The notes beneath the pieces are model-generated. The model was not told the origin of the DNA and did no database searches. It saw only the letters and a program-made list of their open reading frames with translations. Both the position numbers and the translations under genes were made by a program. From contig JAUILQ010000012.1 of assembly GCA_030433005.1 (NCBI GenBank), forward strand, positions 1-64,000: a stretch of DNA of 64,000 nt, given 5' to 3'. Of this stretch, positions 27,470 to 36,408 are shown piece after piece. Source of the DNA: Alphaproteobacteria bacterium. Lineage in GTDB: Bacteria; Pseudomonadota; Alphaproteobacteria; Kiloniellales; DSM-21159. Position 1 is the stretch's first letter; each line of letters starts with the position of its first letter.

Positions 27470-28891
27470 TTGTTCGAGAGCCTTCAGAGCCGCCTGTCCG
27501 ACGTCTTCGGCAAGCTGACGCGCCGCGGCGCGCTCAGCGAGGCCGACGTCCAGGCCGCGCTGCGCGAGGTCCGCGTGGCGCTGCTCGAGGCCGACGTCGC
27601 GCTGCCGGTGGTCAAGGACTTCGTCGACCAGGTCCGCGAGAAGGCGGTCGGCCAGGAGGTCCTGCGCTCGGTCACGCCCGGCCAGCAGGTCGTCAAGATC
27701 GTCAACGACCACCTGGTCGAGATGCTCGGCGGCAAGGATGCCGAGACCGGCCTCAACCTCGCCGCGACCCCGCCGGTGCCGGTCATGCTGGTCGGCCTGC
27801 AGGGCTCCGGCAAGACGACCAGCTGCGGCAAGATCGCGGTGCGCCTCAAGGACCGCGAGCGCAAGAAGGTCCTGATGGCCTCCCTCGACGTGCGCCGCCC
27901 GGCCGCCCAGCAGCAGCTCGCGGTGCTCGGCCAGCAGGCCGGCGTCGCGACCCTGCCGATCGTGCCCGGCGAGCCGCCGGTGGCGATCGCCAAGCGGGCC
28001 ATGACGACCGGCGGGCTCGAGGGCTACGACGTCGTCCTGCTCGACACCGCCGGCCGCCTCGCCATCGACGAGGAGCTGATGGCCGAGGTCGCCGCCGTGC
28101 GCGACGCGGTCAAGCCGCGCGAGACCCTGCTGGTCGCCGACGCCATGACCGGCCAGGACGCGGTCACGGTCGCGCAGAGCTTCAACGAGCGGGTCGGCGT
28201 CACCGGCATCGTGCTGACCCGCGTCGACGGCGACGCCCGCGGCGGCGCCGCGCTGTCGATGCGCGCGGTCACCGGCCGGCCGATCAAGCTGCTCGGCATC
28301 GGCGAGAAGCTCGACGCCCTGGAGACCTTCCATCCGGACCGCGTCGCCTCGCGCATTCTCGGCATGGGCGACATCGTCTCGCTGGTCGAGCGCGCGGCCG
28401 AGACGATGGAGGCCGACGAGGCCGAGAAGCTCGCCAAGAAGCTGGAAAAGGGCAAGTTCGACCTCAACGACATGGCCAGCCAGCTGCGCCAGCTGACCAA
28501 GATGGGCGGCCTGTCGAAGCTGATGGGCATGCTGCCGGGCACGCCGCAGATCCAGCAGCAGATGAAGAACGCCAAGGTCGACGACAAGATGGTCAAGCGC
28601 CAGCTCGCGATCATCTCGTCGATGACCCCGCAGGAGCGTTCGCGCCCCGAGGTCATCAAGGCCTCCCGCCGCCAGCGCATCGCCAAGGGCTCCGGCACCT
28701 CGGTGCAGGAGGTCAACAAGCTGCTCAAGCAGTTCGCCGACGCCTCGAAGATGATGAAGCGCGTCCAGAAGCTCGGCAAGAAGGGCCTGGCGCGCTCCGG
28801 CCTGCCCGGCCTCGGCGGCCCGGGCGGCGGCCCCGGAGGCATGGGCGGGATGGGCGGCGGCCTGCCGCCCGGCTTCGGGGGGCGCAAGTGA
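27470..28891 (+). CDS. ffh: Signal recognition particle protein Ffh (SRP54)
   Basis: 473 residues from TTG at 27470 (preceded by GCGAAGGAAG). This restores the standard N-terminus LFESLQSRLSDVFGKL; no ATG or GTG lies near. N domain about residues 1-85, G domain with P-loop GLQGSGKTTSCGK (about 105-117), DVRRPAA, DTAGRL and TRVDGDARGG, then the Met-rich M domain (about 300-430) and a Gly/Met tail GMGGMGGGLPPGF. It binds 4.5S RNA and signal peptides and docks with FtsY at the membrane. First gene of the ffh-rpsP-rimM-trmD-rplS operon; its stop overlaps the next start (GTGA). Confidence 0.98.
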   Translation: MFESLQSRLSDVFGKLTRRGALSEADVQAALREVRVALLEADVALPVVKDFVDQVREKAVGQEVLRSVTPGQQVVKIVNDHLVEMLGGKDAETGLNLAATPPVPVMLVGLQGSGKTTSCGKIAVRLKDRERKKVLMASLDVRRPAAQQQLAVLGQQAGVATLPIVPGEPPVAIAKRAMTTGGLEGYDVVLLDTAGRLAIDEELMAEVAAVRDAVKPRETLLVADAMTGQDAVTVAQSFNERVGVTGIVLTRVDGDARGGAALSMRAVTGRPIKLLGIGEKLDALETFHPDRVASRILGMGDIVSLVERAAETMEADEAEKLAKKLEKGKFDLNDMASQLRQLTKMGGLSKLMGMLPGTPQIQQQMKNAKVDDKMVKRQLAIISSMTPQERSRPEVIKASRRQRIAKGSGTSVQEVNKLLKQFADASKMMKRVQKLGKKGLARSGLPGLGGPGGGPGGMGGMGGGLPPGFGGRK

Positions 28892-29685
28892 GCGCGCTCT
28901 CCGCCGTCGTGCTGGGCTACAACGACTTCGCCCGGGCCTGCGCCTTCTACGACGCCGCGCTGGCGCCGCTCGGTCTGCTGCGCGTCGTCGAGCGGGACGA
29001 TTCGGTCGCCTACGGCGGCCGCGGCGCCGACCCGGCGGCCTGGCTGCTGCCGCCCTTCAACGGCCTGCCGGCGAGCTGGGGCAACGGCACGCATGTCGCC
29101 TTCCTGGCCGGCTCGCGCGAGGCGGTCGAGGCCTTCCACCGCGCCGGCCTCGCCGCCGGCGGCTCGGACGAGGGCGCGCCCGGCCTGCGCGTCCACTACG
29201 CCGACGACTACTACGCCGCCTACCTGCGCGATCCCGACGGCAACAAGCTGCAGGCCGTGCACTACCTCGGCCAGGATCCGGCGGAGGCCGCCGGCGAGGC
29301 TTTTTCGCACATCACGCTGGGCTGCAACGACCTGGAGCGCGCCCGCGCCTTCTACGATCCGGTGATGGCGGCGCTCGGCCTGGCCCGCGTGATCGACGAG
29401 CAGGACCTGTCCTACGGCTACGGCGCGGCCGGCAGCCGGCTGCCCTGGGTCTACGCGCACCGGCCCTTCGACGGCCGCCCGGCGACCTGGGCCAACGGCT
29501 TCCAGGTCAACTGGCGCGCCGACAGCCGCGCCCAGGTCGAGGCCTTCCACGCCGCCGGCTTGGCCGGCGGCGGCCGCGACGAGGGCGCGCCGGGCCTGCG
29601 CCGCTACGCGCCGGGCTACTACGCGGCCTATCTGCGCGACCCCGACGGCAACAAGCTTCACGCCTTCTGCACCGCCGAAGGCTGA
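28888..29685 (+). CDS. Tandem VOC (glyoxalase-fold) protein inside the ffh operon
   Basis: 265 residues made of two homologous halves of about 130 residues. VLGYNDFARACAFYDAALAPLGL in the first is mirrored by LGCNDLERARAFYDPVMAALGL in the second, and both end in YLRDPDGNKL. The usual VOC metal ligands are incomplete: the first-strand His is Val in half one and His in half two, the mid His is present in half one (NGTHVAF) but Gln in half two, and the C-terminal Glu is Gln and His. So a degenerate or shared metal site is likely. GTG start overlapping the ffh stop indicates coupling to ffh. Substrate unknown. It is not a usual member of this operon. Confidence 0.85.
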   Translation: MSALSAVVLGYNDFARACAFYDAALAPLGLLRVVERDDSVAYGGRGADPAAWLLPPFNGLPASWGNGTHVAFLAGSREAVEAFHRAGLAAGGSDEGAPGLRVHYADDYYAAYLRDPDGNKLQAVHYLGQDPAEAAGEAFSHITLGCNDLERARAFYDPVMAALGLARVIDEQDLSYGYGAAGSRLPWVYAHRPFDGRPATWANGFQVNWRADSRAQVEAFHAAGLAGGGRDEGAPGLRRYAPGYYAAYLRDPDGNKLHAFCTAEG

Positions 29686-29727
29686 GACCGACCCCAAGAT
29701 CCAGTTCAACGAGGAGTTCAGAGACCC

Positions 29728-30129
29728 ATGTCGATCAAGATCCGCCTGGCGCGCGGCGGCGCCAAGAAGCGCCCCTTCTACCAGATCGTCGTCGCCGACA
29801 CGCGCAGCCCGCGCGACGGCCGCTTCATCGAGCGGGTCGGCAGCTACAACCCGATGGTCCCGCAGGACCATCCGGAGCGCGTGATCCTGCAGGAGGAGCG
29901 CATCAAGCACTGGCTGTCGGTGGGCGCCCTGCCGACCGACCGCGTCGCGCGCTTCCTCGGCCAGGCCGAGATCATCGCCAAGCCGACCTACAAGGAGCAG
30001 CCGAAGAAGAGCGCGCCGAAGGCGAAGGCTCAGGAGCGCCTGAAGGAGCGCGAGGACGCGGCCAAGGCGGCGGCCGAGGCCGCCGCGGCCCCCGCCGAGG
30101 GCGCGGAGGAGGGCCAGGCCGAGGCGTGA
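29728..30129 (+). CDS. rpsP: 30S ribosomal protein S16
   Basis: 133 residues. The conserved S16 core ([51 protein letters not shown]) covers about residues 1-80. An Ala/Lys/Glu-rich C-terminal extension of about 50 residues follows, typical of alphaproteobacterial S16 but variable. Start ATG at 29728 follows GAGGAG. Located between the VOC gene and rimM. Confidence 0.98.
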   Translation: MSIKIRLARGGAKKRPFYQIVVADTRSPRDGRFIERVGSYNPMVPQDHPERVILQEERIKHWLSVGALPTDRVARFLGQAEIIAKPTYKEQPKKSAPKAKAQERLKEREDAAKAAAEAAAAPAEGAEEGQAEA

Positions 30130-30163
30130 GCCTGCGGCCCCGGCCCGCGAGACGCCAGCCGCC

Positions 30164-30751
30164 ATGGCCCGGAGTTCGTCCGATACTCCCCGGCGCCTGT
30201 GCCTGGCGGCCGTCGCCGGGGCCCACGGCGTGCGCGGCCTGGTCAAGCTGAAGAGCTTCACCGAAGAGCCGGAAGCGGTCGCGGCCTACGGGCCGCTGAC
30301 CGACGAGGCCGGTCGGCGGACCTTCCGGCTGACGCTCAAGGGCCGGGTCAAGGACCTGCTGCTGGCGGCGATCGACGGCGTCGAGGACCGCGAGGCGGCC
30401 CAGGCCCTGCGCGGCACGCGGCTCTACGTCGAGCGCTCGGCCCTGCCCGAGCCGGAGGACGCCGAGGAGTTCTACGTCGCCGACCTGGTGGGGCTGGCGG
30501 TGGAGAGCCCGGACGGCGAGACGCTCGGCCGGGTCGCCTCGGTCGCCGACCACGGCGCCGGCTCGGTCCTGGAGATCGAGCCCGCCGAGGGCCCGGCCTT
30601 CGACCTGCCGTTCACCCGGGCGGTGGTGCCGACGGTCGACCTGGCCGGCGGCCGCCTGGTCGTCGAGCTGCCGCCGATGCTGACGGGAGACGAGGAAGCC
30701 GGAGCCGGTGACGGGACGGCGGTTGAAGGGACGGGCGATGCACCGGGTTGA
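30164..30751 (+). CDS. rimM: Ribosome maturation factor RimM
   Basis: 195 residues. N-terminal RimM barrel starting CLAAVAGAHGVRGLVKLKSF and C-terminal PRC-like barrel with EEFYVADLVGLAVE, GAGSVLEIE, LPFTRAVVPTVDL. It binds S19 and assists 30S head assembly. A short Gly/Glu tail ends the protein. It lies 34 bp after rpsP and 84 bp before trmD. Confidence 0.97.
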   Translation: MARSSSDTPRRLCLAAVAGAHGVRGLVKLKSFTEEPEAVAAYGPLTDEAGRRTFRLTLKGRVKDLLLAAIDGVEDREAAQALRGTRLYVERSALPEPEDAEEFYVADLVGLAVESPDGETLGRVASVADHGAGSVLEIEPAEGPAFDLPFTRAVVPTVDLAGGRLVVELPPMLTGDEEAGAGDGTAVEGTGDAPG

Positions 30752-30835
30752 GTCGCCGGAAGGGCTGCGGAAGGGCTGGACAAAGCGCCGTCGACCCGCC
30801 ATAAAGCGCGCCTTCCGGAGGAGCGGCTGCCTGCG

Positions 30836-31612
30836 ATGAGCCAGCCTGGGACCAGCCGACCCGAAACGGCGGCGCCCGGGGACCCGGCTCACGGGGCGGT
30901 GCCCTGGAGCGCCTCGGTGCTGACGCTCTTCCCGGAGGCCTTTCCGGGCACCCTGGGCCTGAGCCTCGCCGGCCGGGCCCTGGCGCGCGGAAGCTGGCGG
31001 CTCGAGGTCACGGACGTCCGCGACTTCGCCACCGACCGCCACCGCTCGGTCGACGACTCGCCGTTCGGCGGCGGCGCCGGGATGGTGATGCGGCCGGACG
31101 TGGTCGATGCGGCGCTGGAGAGCGTCGCCCGGCGGCCCGGGCCGCTGGTCTATCTCAGCCCGCGCGGGCCGCTGCTGACCCAGCAGCGCGTGCGCGAGCT
31201 GGCCGCCGGGCCGGGCATCCGGCTGCTGTGCGGGCGCTACGAGGGCGTCGACGAGCGGGTGCTCGAGGCGCGCGGCGTTGAGGAGATGAGCATCGGCGAC
31301 TATGTCCTCTCGGGGGGCGAGGTCGCCGCGCAAGTCGTTCTCGACGCGGTCGTGCGCTTGCTGCCGGGCGTCATGGGCAACGCCGAGAGCCCGGCGGAGG
31401 AGAGTTTCGAGCGGGGCCTCCTGGAGTACCCGCAGTACACGCGCCCGGCCGTCTGGCAGGGGCGCGAGGTTCCGGAGGCCCTGGTCTCCGGTCATCATGC
31501 GCGGGTCCGGCAGTGGCGCCGGGAGCGTGCCGAGGAGTTGACGAGACAGCGGCGACCGGATCTCTGGCGCCGTTACCAGCAGGCCGCCGAGGGCGGCGAC
31601 ACGAAGGATTAG
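30836..31612 (+). CDS. trmD: tRNA (guanine-N1)-methyltransferase TrmD
   Basis: 258 residues. SPOUT trefoil-knot enzyme: [63 protein letters not shown] and the SAM-binding knot [14 protein letters not shown]. It methylates G37 of tRNAs with GGN anticodons, preventing +1 frameshifting. About 23 extra residues precede the conserved start; AGGAG is 12-14 bases upstream of the ATG at 30836, so initiation slightly downstream cannot be excluded. Confidence 0.97.
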   Translation: MSQPGTSRPETAAPGDPAHGAVPWSASVLTLFPEAFPGTLGLSLAGRALARGSWRLEVTDVRDFATDRHRSVDDSPFGGGAGMVMRPDVVDAALESVARRPGPLVYLSPRGPLLTQQRVRELAAGPGIRLLCGRYEGVDERVLEARGVEEMSIGDYVLSGGEVAAQVVLDAVVRLLPGVMGNAESPAEESFERGLLEYPQYTRPAVWQGREVPEALVSGHHARVRQWRRERAEELTRQRRPDLWRRYQQAAEGGDTKD

Positions 31613-31624
31613 GGACCCAAGGCC

Positions 31625-32071
31625 ATGAACGTGATCCAGCAGCTCGAGCAGGAGCAGATCGAGGCCCTCACCGCCCAGCGGCCGGTGCCGGAGTTCGCCC
31701 CGGGCGACACCCTGCGCGTCAACGTCAAGGTGGTCGAGGGCACCCGCGAGCGCGTCCAGGCCTTCGAGGGCGTGTGCATCGCGCGCAAGAGCCGCGGCAT
31801 CAACTCGAACTTCACCGTGCGCAAGATCTCCTACGGCGAGGGCGTCGAGCGCGTCTTCCCGCTGTACAGCCCGCGCATCGACTCGATCCAGGTCGTACGC
31901 CGCGGCGACGTCCGCCGCGCCAAGCTCTACTACCTGCGCGGCCGCACCGGTAAGGCGGCGCGCATCGCCGAGCAGACCACCGGTGCCAAGGCCAAGGTCG
32001 CCCAGGCCGAGCGCGACGCCGCCACGGCCGCCAAGGCCGAGGCCAAGCAGGACGCGAAGTCCGGCGCCTGA
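31625..32071 (+). CDS. rplS: 50S ribosomal protein L19
   Basis: 148 residues. Conserved core [58 protein letters not shown] and [16 protein letters not shown], followed by an Ala/Lys-rich tail of about 25 residues. Last gene of the SRP/ribosome operon; two strong hairpins follow before the convergent acetyltransferase. Confidence 0.98.
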   Translation: MNVIQQLEQEQIEALTAQRPVPEFAPGDTLRVNVKVVEGTRERVQAFEGVCIARKSRGINSNFTVRKISYGEGVERVFPLYSPRIDSIQVVRRGDVRRAKLYYLRGRTGKAARIAEQTTGAKAKVAQAERDAATAAKAEAKQDAKSGA

Positions 32072-32077
32072 TCCGGC

Positions 32078-32141
32078 CGCCCGCTCGCGCGGGCGCTGCC
32101 CGCACGCGTTCGAACCGCCGCGGCCCCGGGCCCGGCGGTTC
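32078..32141. terminator. Two hairpins between rplS and the convergent acetyltransferase
   Basis: CGCCCGC (32078-32084) / GCGGGCG (32089-32095) with loop TCGC, then GAACCGCCG (32112-32120) / CGGCGGTTC (32133-32141) with an inner GGCCC/GGGCC stem. Symmetric and without T tracts, so they can serve both converging transcripts. Confidence 0.55.
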
Positions 32142-32178
32142 CGCGCGTCCGCTCCCGGCCGGCTGCCGGTCCGAGCGG

Positions 32179-32664
32179 TCAGTCCAGCATCATCTTGAAG
32201 CCGACGTGGGTCGCGGCGAAGCCCAGGCGCTCGTAGAAGCGGTGGGCGCCGGCGCGGCTGTTGTCGCTGGTCAGCTGCACCAGGCCGCAGCCGGCGGCGC
32301 GCGCCTGCTCGACCGCGTGCAGGATGAAGCGCCCGCCGTGGCCGCGGCCGCGCAAGGGGGCCGCGATGCGCACAGCCTCGATCTGGGCGCGGGTCAGGCC
32401 CTGGCGCGCGAGGCCGGGCAGCAGCATCAGCTGCAGGCAGCCGACGACCGCGCCGTCGCCGTCGACCGCGACCAGCAGCCGGTGGCCGCCCTGCGCGCGG
32501 ATCCGCTCGAAGGCCTCCGTGTAGCAGGCCGGCAGCGGCGTCTCGTTGCGCTCGCGCGCGGCGCCCAGCGCGTCGTCGGCGAGCAGCGCGACGATTGCCG
32601 GCAGGTCCGCGGCCTCGGCATCGCGGAAGCTCAGCGCTTCGTCCGAATCGAGAATGTCGCTCAT
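32179..32664 (-). CDS. GNAT family N-acetyltransferase
   Basis: 161 residues. GNAT fold: [21 protein letters not shown] at the N-terminus, [16 protein letters not shown] (beta 4), [22 protein letters not shown] (the acetyl-CoA pyrophosphate loop, Q/RxxGxG/A region) and [25 protein letters not shown] (C-terminal motif B). The N/R-x-A-H-x-F-Y-E-x-L-G-F pattern is typical of small-molecule amine acetyltransferases. ATG at 32664 is preferred over the longer open frame. Substrate unknown. Divergent from leuC. Confidence 0.9.
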   Translation of the reverse strand: MSDILDSDEALSFRDAEAADLPAIVALLADDALGAARERNETPLPACYTEAFERIRAQGGHRLLVAVDGDGAVVGCLQLMLLPGLARQGLTRAQIEAVRIAAPLRGRGHGGRFILHAVEQARAAGCGLVQLTSDNSRAGAHRFYERLGFAATHVGFKMMLD

Positions 32665-32756
32665 GGACGACAGTCCTACGCCGCCCGGCGCTTCGGGGAA
32701 AGCGCCGCCGGGCGGGCCGGCGACCGCCATGCGCGCCGCGAAGGGCCGCCCGGCCT

Positions 32757-32784
32757 TTGACGCCGCCGGCTTCGGCGCTATGCT
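32757..32784 (+). promoter_or_regulatory. Predicted leuC promoter
   Basis: TTGACG (32757-32762), 16-nt spacer, TATGCT (32779-32784). The start of transcription would lie near 32791, giving a leader of about 80 nt before the leuC ATG at 32870. No clear leader-peptide attenuator with Leu codons is visible in it. Confidence 0.55.
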
Positions 32785-32869
32785 CCCGCGCCTTTTCCCG
32801 CGAAGGCCCCGGCGAGAAGGGCCCGGCGGGCGAAGGACGTCATCGGCCAAGAGGAAGAGACCGCCCGAC

Positions 32870-34294
32870 ATGGCACAGCCGCGCACGCTGTTCGAGAAGA
32901 TCTGGGACAATCACCTGGTCGAGCGCCAGGACGACGGGACCTGCCTGCTCTACATCGACCGCCACCTCGTCCACGAGGTCACCAGCCCGCAGGCCTTCGA
33001 GGGCCTGCGCCTCACCGGCCGCAAGGTGCGCCGGCCCGACGCCACCCTGGCGGTGCCGGACCACAACGTGCCGACCTCGGACCGCTCCAAGGGCATCGAG
33101 GACGAGGAGAGCCGCATCCAGGTCGAGACCCTCTCGGCCAACTGCGCCGAGTTCGGCGTGCCGCTGATCGAGATGAACGACGCCCGCCAGGGCATCGTCC
33201 ACATCATCGGCCCCGAGCAGGGCCTGACCCAGCCGGGCATGACCATCGTCTGCGGCGACAGCCACACCTCGACCCACGGCGCCTTCGGGGCGCTGGCCTT
33301 CGGCATCGGCACCAGCGAGGTCGAGCACGTGCTGGCGACCCAGACGCTGATCCAGCGCCCGGCCAAGAACATGCGCATCGCGGTCGACGGCGACCTGCCG
33401 CCCGGCCTGACCGCCAAGGACCTGGTGCTGGCGATCATCGGCAAGATCGGCACCGCCGGCGGCACCGGGCACGTCATCGAGTACGCCGGCCCGGCGGTGC
33501 GCGCGCTCTCGATGGAAGGCCGCATGACGGTCTGCAACATGTCGATCGAGGGCGGCGCGCGCGCCGGCCTGATCGCGCCCGACCAGACCACCTTCGACTA
33601 CCTCAAGGGCCGGCCGATGGCGCCCAAGGCCGGCGCCTACGAGCAGGCCGTCGCCTTCTGGCAGACGCTGCCATCCGACGAGGGCGCGCGCTACGACCGC
33701 GAGGTCACGCTGTCGGTCGGCGAGATCGAGCCGCAGGTCACCTGGGGCACCTCGCCGGAGGACGTGCTGCCGATCTCGGGCGTCGTGCCCGACCCCTCGG
33801 CGCTCGAGGACGAGGGCGAGCGCCAGGGCATGACCCGCTCGCTGAAGTACATGGGGCTGACGCCGGGCACCCGCCTGCAGGACGTCGCGGTCGACAAGGT
33901 CTTCATCGGCTCCTGCACCAACGGCCGCATCGAGGACCTGCGCGCCGTGGCGGCGATCGCCGAGGGCGCTCTGAAGCAGGGCCGCAAGGTCGCCGAAGGC
34001 GTCTACGCGATGGTCGTGCCGGGCTCCGGCCTGGTCAAGGAGCAGGCCGAGTCCGAGGGGCTCGACCGCATCCTGGTCGAGGCCGGCTTCGACTGGCGCG
34101 AGCCGGGCTGCTCGATGTGCCTGGCGATGAACGCCGACAAGCTGAAGCCGGGCGAGCGCTGCGCCTCGACCTCGAACCGCAACTTCGAGGGCCGCCAGGG
34201 CCCCGGCGGCCGCACCCACCTGATGAGCCCCGGCATGGCCGCGGCCGCCGCCTTCAAGGGCAAGCTGGCGGACGTGCGGGAGTTTTTGGGCTAG
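32870..34294 (+). CDS. leuC: 3-isopropylmalate dehydratase, large subunit
   Basis: 474 residues, normal length. Aconitase-fold enzyme; the [4Fe-4S] ligands are C349 (FIGSCTNGR) and C414/C417 (GCSMC). Other motifs: [29 protein letters not shown] and [12 protein letters not shown]. It isomerises 2-isopropylmalate to 3-isopropylmalate together with LeuD, second step of leucine synthesis. ATG at 32870 follows GAGGAAGAG. leuD follows 117 bp downstream across a large palindrome. Confidence 0.98.
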   Translation: MAQPRTLFEKIWDNHLVERQDDGTCLLYIDRHLVHEVTSPQAFEGLRLTGRKVRRPDATLAVPDHNVPTSDRSKGIEDEESRIQVETLSANCAEFGVPLIEMNDARQGIVHIIGPEQGLTQPGMTIVCGDSHTSTHGAFGALAFGIGTSEVEHVLATQTLIQRPAKNMRIAVDGDLPPGLTAKDLVLAIIGKIGTAGGTGHVIEYAGPAVRALSMEGRMTVCNMSIEGGARAGLIAPDQTTFDYLKGRPMAPKAGAYEQAVAFWQTLPSDEGARYDREVTLSVGEIEPQVTWGTSPEDVLPISGVVPDPSALEDEGERQGMTRSLKYMGLTPGTRLQDVAVDKVFIGSCTNGRIEDLRAVAAIAEGALKQGRKVAEGVYAMVVPGSGLVKEQAESEGLDRILVEAGFDWREPGCSMCLAMNADKLKPGERCASTSNRNFEGRQGPGGRTHLMSPGMAAAAAFKGKLADVREFLG

Positions 34295-34315
34295 TTGGCG
34301 GCGTTGCCGCCGCCG

Positions 34316-34392
34316 GCCCCGGCCCGCTCCCCCACCCGGCCACCCACGACAGTATCCTGAACGGGTGGCCGGGTGGGGGAGAGGGCCGGGGC
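34316..34392. repeat. Large palindrome between leuC and leuD (copy 1)
   Basis: Left arm 34316-34345 and right arm 34363-34392 are complementary over 30 bases with one mismatch; the arms run from GCCCCGGCCCGCTCCCC to CACCC. The 17-nt loop is ACGACAGTATCCTGAAC. It ends 19 bp before the leuD ATG, so it would fold in the leuC-leuD mRNA just ahead of the ribosome-binding site. A second copy follows leuD with its loop in the opposite orientation. Confidence 0.85.
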
Positions 34393-34411
34393 AGAGACAC
34401 CGGAGAGACCG

Positions 34412-35017
34412 ATGGAGAAGTTCACCACCCTCACGGCCGTCGCGGCGCCGCTGCCGATGGACAACGTCGACACCGACAAGATCATCCCGGCGCGCTACCT
34501 CAAGACGATCAAGCGCACCGGGCTGGGCGCCGGGCTGTTCTCGGACATCCGCAAGGACGGCGACGGCAAGGGCGGGCCCTTCGTGCTCGACCAACCGGCC
34601 TACGAGAACGCGAAGATCCTGGTCGTCGGCGACAACTTCGGCTGCGGCTCGTCGCGCGAGCACGCCGCCTGGGCGCTGCTCGATGCCGGCATCCGCTGCG
34701 TCATCGGCGAGTCCTTCTCGGACATCTTCTCGTCGAACGCCGGCAAGAACGGCATCCTGCTGATCCAGCTGCCGCCCGAGCAGATCGCCAAGCTGCTCGA
34801 CGACGCCTCGCGCGGCGCCAACGCGACGCTGACCGTCGACCTGGAGGCGCAGACCATCCAGGGCCCGGACGGCGGCACGATCTCCTTCGAGGTCGATCCC
34901 TGGAAGAAGCACTGCCTGCTCAACGGCCTCGACGACATCGGCCTGACGCTGCAGAAGAAGGGCGAGATCGACAGCTTCGAGGCCGGCCAGAAGGCCCAGC
35001 AGCCCTGGCTGTATTAG
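34412..35017 (+). CDS. leuD: 3-isopropylmalate dehydratase, small subunit
   Basis: 201 residues. Swivel domain of the IPM isomerase: [40 protein letters not shown] and [19 protein letters not shown] are all conserved. ATG at 34412 follows GGAGAGAC. The gene is flanked on both sides by near-identical large palindromes in inverted orientation, and is separated from leuB by two unrelated genes, unlike the compact leuCDB runs of relatives. Confidence 0.98.
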   Translation: MEKFTTLTAVAAPLPMDNVDTDKIIPARYLKTIKRTGLGAGLFSDIRKDGDGKGGPFVLDQPAYENAKILVVGDNFGCGSSREHAAWALLDAGIRCVIGESFSDIFSSNAGKNGILLIQLPPEQIAKLLDDASRGANATLTVDLEAQTIQGPDGGTISFEVDPWKKHCLLNGLDDIGLTLQKKGEIDSFEAGQKAQQPWLY

Positions 35018-35020
35018 CGA

Positions 35021-35038
35021 CGGTCGCTCGCGCGACCG
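35021..35038 (+). terminator. Short hairpin directly after leuD
   Basis: CGGTCGC (35021-35027), loop TCGC, GCGACCG (35032-35038), starting 4 bp after the leuD stop and directly preceding the second large palindrome. No T tract. Confidence 0.4.
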
Positions 35039-35119
35039 CGGCCCCGGCCCGCTCCCCCGCCCGGCCACCCATTCAGGATACTGTCGTGGGTGGCCGGGCG
35101 GGGGAGCGGGCCGGGGCCG
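35039..35119. repeat. Large palindrome after leuD (copy 2, inverted)
   Basis: Perfect 32-bp arms (35039-35070 and 35088-35119) around a 17-nt loop ATTCAGGATACTGTCGT. This loop is the reverse complement of the copy-1 loop except for one base, and the arms match copy 1 apart from A/G differences. The two copies, 700 bp apart, therefore form an inverted pair enclosing leuD. Copy 2 ends 37 bp before the next gene. Confidence 0.85.
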
Positions 35120-35156
35120 GCGACGGCGGAGCCGGCGCTCCACAGGAAGGATCCCC

Positions 35157-36401
35157 ATGATCGACGTCGCCATCGTCGGGGCCGGCGCGGCCGGGCTCGG
35201 GGCCGCCGGGCGGCTCGCCGAGGCCGGCCGCTCCTGCGTGCTGCTCGAGGCGCGCGACCGCGTCGGCGGCCGCACGCACACCGTCGAGACCGCCGAGGGC
35301 TGGCCGGTCGACCGCGGCGGCCATTGGCTGCACTCGCCCTCGCTGAACCCGCTGGTCGGGGTCGCCGAGGCGCGCGGCTACAGGGTCGACCGCTGCGAGC
35401 AGGTCTGGGCCCAGGAGTGGGCCCGGCAGGTGCTCGGGCCGCGCTACGCCGCCTACGAGGCGGACTGGCAGCGCCTGCACGACGGCATCGAGGCGGTCGG
35501 CGAGTCGGGCCCCGACCGCGCGATCTCCGAGCTGCTGCCCGCCGACGCGCCCTTCCGCCCCGCCATCGGCGCGGCGATCGGCTGGATCTGGGGCGGCTCG
35601 CTGGAGGACATCTCGGCGGTCGACTATCTGCGCTCGCAGGAGACCATGGAGAACTGGCGCCTGCCGGTCGGTTACGGCCGCTTCGTCGCCGGCCTGGCCG
35701 AGGGCTGCGACCTGCGTCTCGGCCACGGCGTCGAGCGGCTGGAGCGGCGCCCCGGCGGCGTCCGCCTGAGCGGCCGCTGGGGCAGTCTGGAGGCGGCCGC
35801 GGCGATCGTCGCCGTGCCGGTCTCGCTGCTGCAGGCCGGGCGCATCGCCTTCGAGCCCGGCCTGCCGGTCGCGGTCGAGCGGGCCGCCGAGGGCCTGCGC
35901 CTGGGCTCCGACAACAAGATCTACTTCCGCTTTCCGACCGAGCCGGACCGCGATCCCTTCGGCGGCCGCCGCGACTTCCAGACGAACAGCAACTTCGACA
36001 GCCTGCGCGCCGCGCACATCCACGTCGCGCCCTTCGGCCGCGGCTTCGTCGAGGTCTACGTCGGCGGCCCGCTGTCGCGCGAGCTGGAGGCGGCGGGCGA
36101 GGCGGCAATGTACGCGTACGGCCGCGAGGCCTTGGCCGAATGCTTCGGCAGCGCTGTCACCCGCGACCTCGAACCGCTGCTGACGACCGCCTGGGACAGC
36201 GACCCGTACAGCCTCGGCGCCTATTCCTACGCGCTGCCCGGCCGCGCCGACGACCGCCGCACGCTCGCCGAGCCGCTCGACGAGCGGCTGGTGCTCGCCG
36301 GCGAGCATACGCACGAGAGCTTTCCGGCCTGTGTCCACGGCGCCTGGCTGTCCGGGCGGCGCGCCGCCGAGCAGCTGTTGGAGTCCGTGCCCGCGGCCTG
36401 A
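35157..36401 (+). CDS. FAD-dependent amine oxidase (flavin monoamine oxidase family), cytosolic
   Basis: 414 residues. N-terminal dinucleotide fold VAIVGAGAAGLGAAGRLAEAG, then LLEARDRVGGRTHT and DRGGHWLHSPSLNPL. The C-terminal FAD contact reads LVLAGEHTHESFPACVHGAWLSGRRAAEQ. There is no signal peptide. The family oxidises primary, secondary or polyamines to the imine and H2O2. Start ATG at 35157 follows AGGAAGG. It sits inside the leu gene run, where it does not normally occur, immediately after the second palindrome. A Tat-exported paralogue is at 49,717. Substrate not predictable. Confidence 0.88.
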   Translation: MIDVAIVGAGAAGLGAAGRLAEAGRSCVLLEARDRVGGRTHTVETAEGWPVDRGGHWLHSPSLNPLVGVAEARGYRVDRCEQVWAQEWARQVLGPRYAAYEADWQRLHDGIEAVGESGPDRAISELLPADAPFRPAIGAAIGWIWGGSLEDISAVDYLRSQETMENWRLPVGYGRFVAGLAEGCDLRLGHGVERLERRPGGVRLSGRWGSLEAAAAIVAVPVSLLQAGRIAFEPGLPVAVERAAEGLRLGSDNKIYFRFPTEPDRDPFGGRRDFQTNSNFDSLRAAHIHVAPFGRGFVEVYVGGPLSRELEAAGEAAMYAYGREALAECFGSAVTRDLEPLLTTAWDSDPYSLGAYSYALPGRADDRRTLAEPLDERLVLAGEHTHESFPACVHGAWLSGRRAAEQLLESVPAA

Positions 36402-36408
36402 GCCGGGC

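Noticed and set aside
32840-35281. 813-codon minus-strand frame across leuC and leuD
   Set aside because: Shadow of the two leu genes; composition-biased with no recognisable motif.
35157-36401. Putrescine/polyamine oxidase assignment for the cytosolic amine oxidase
   Set aside because: The sequence shows only general flavin amine oxidase motifs; the substrate cannot be read from it.
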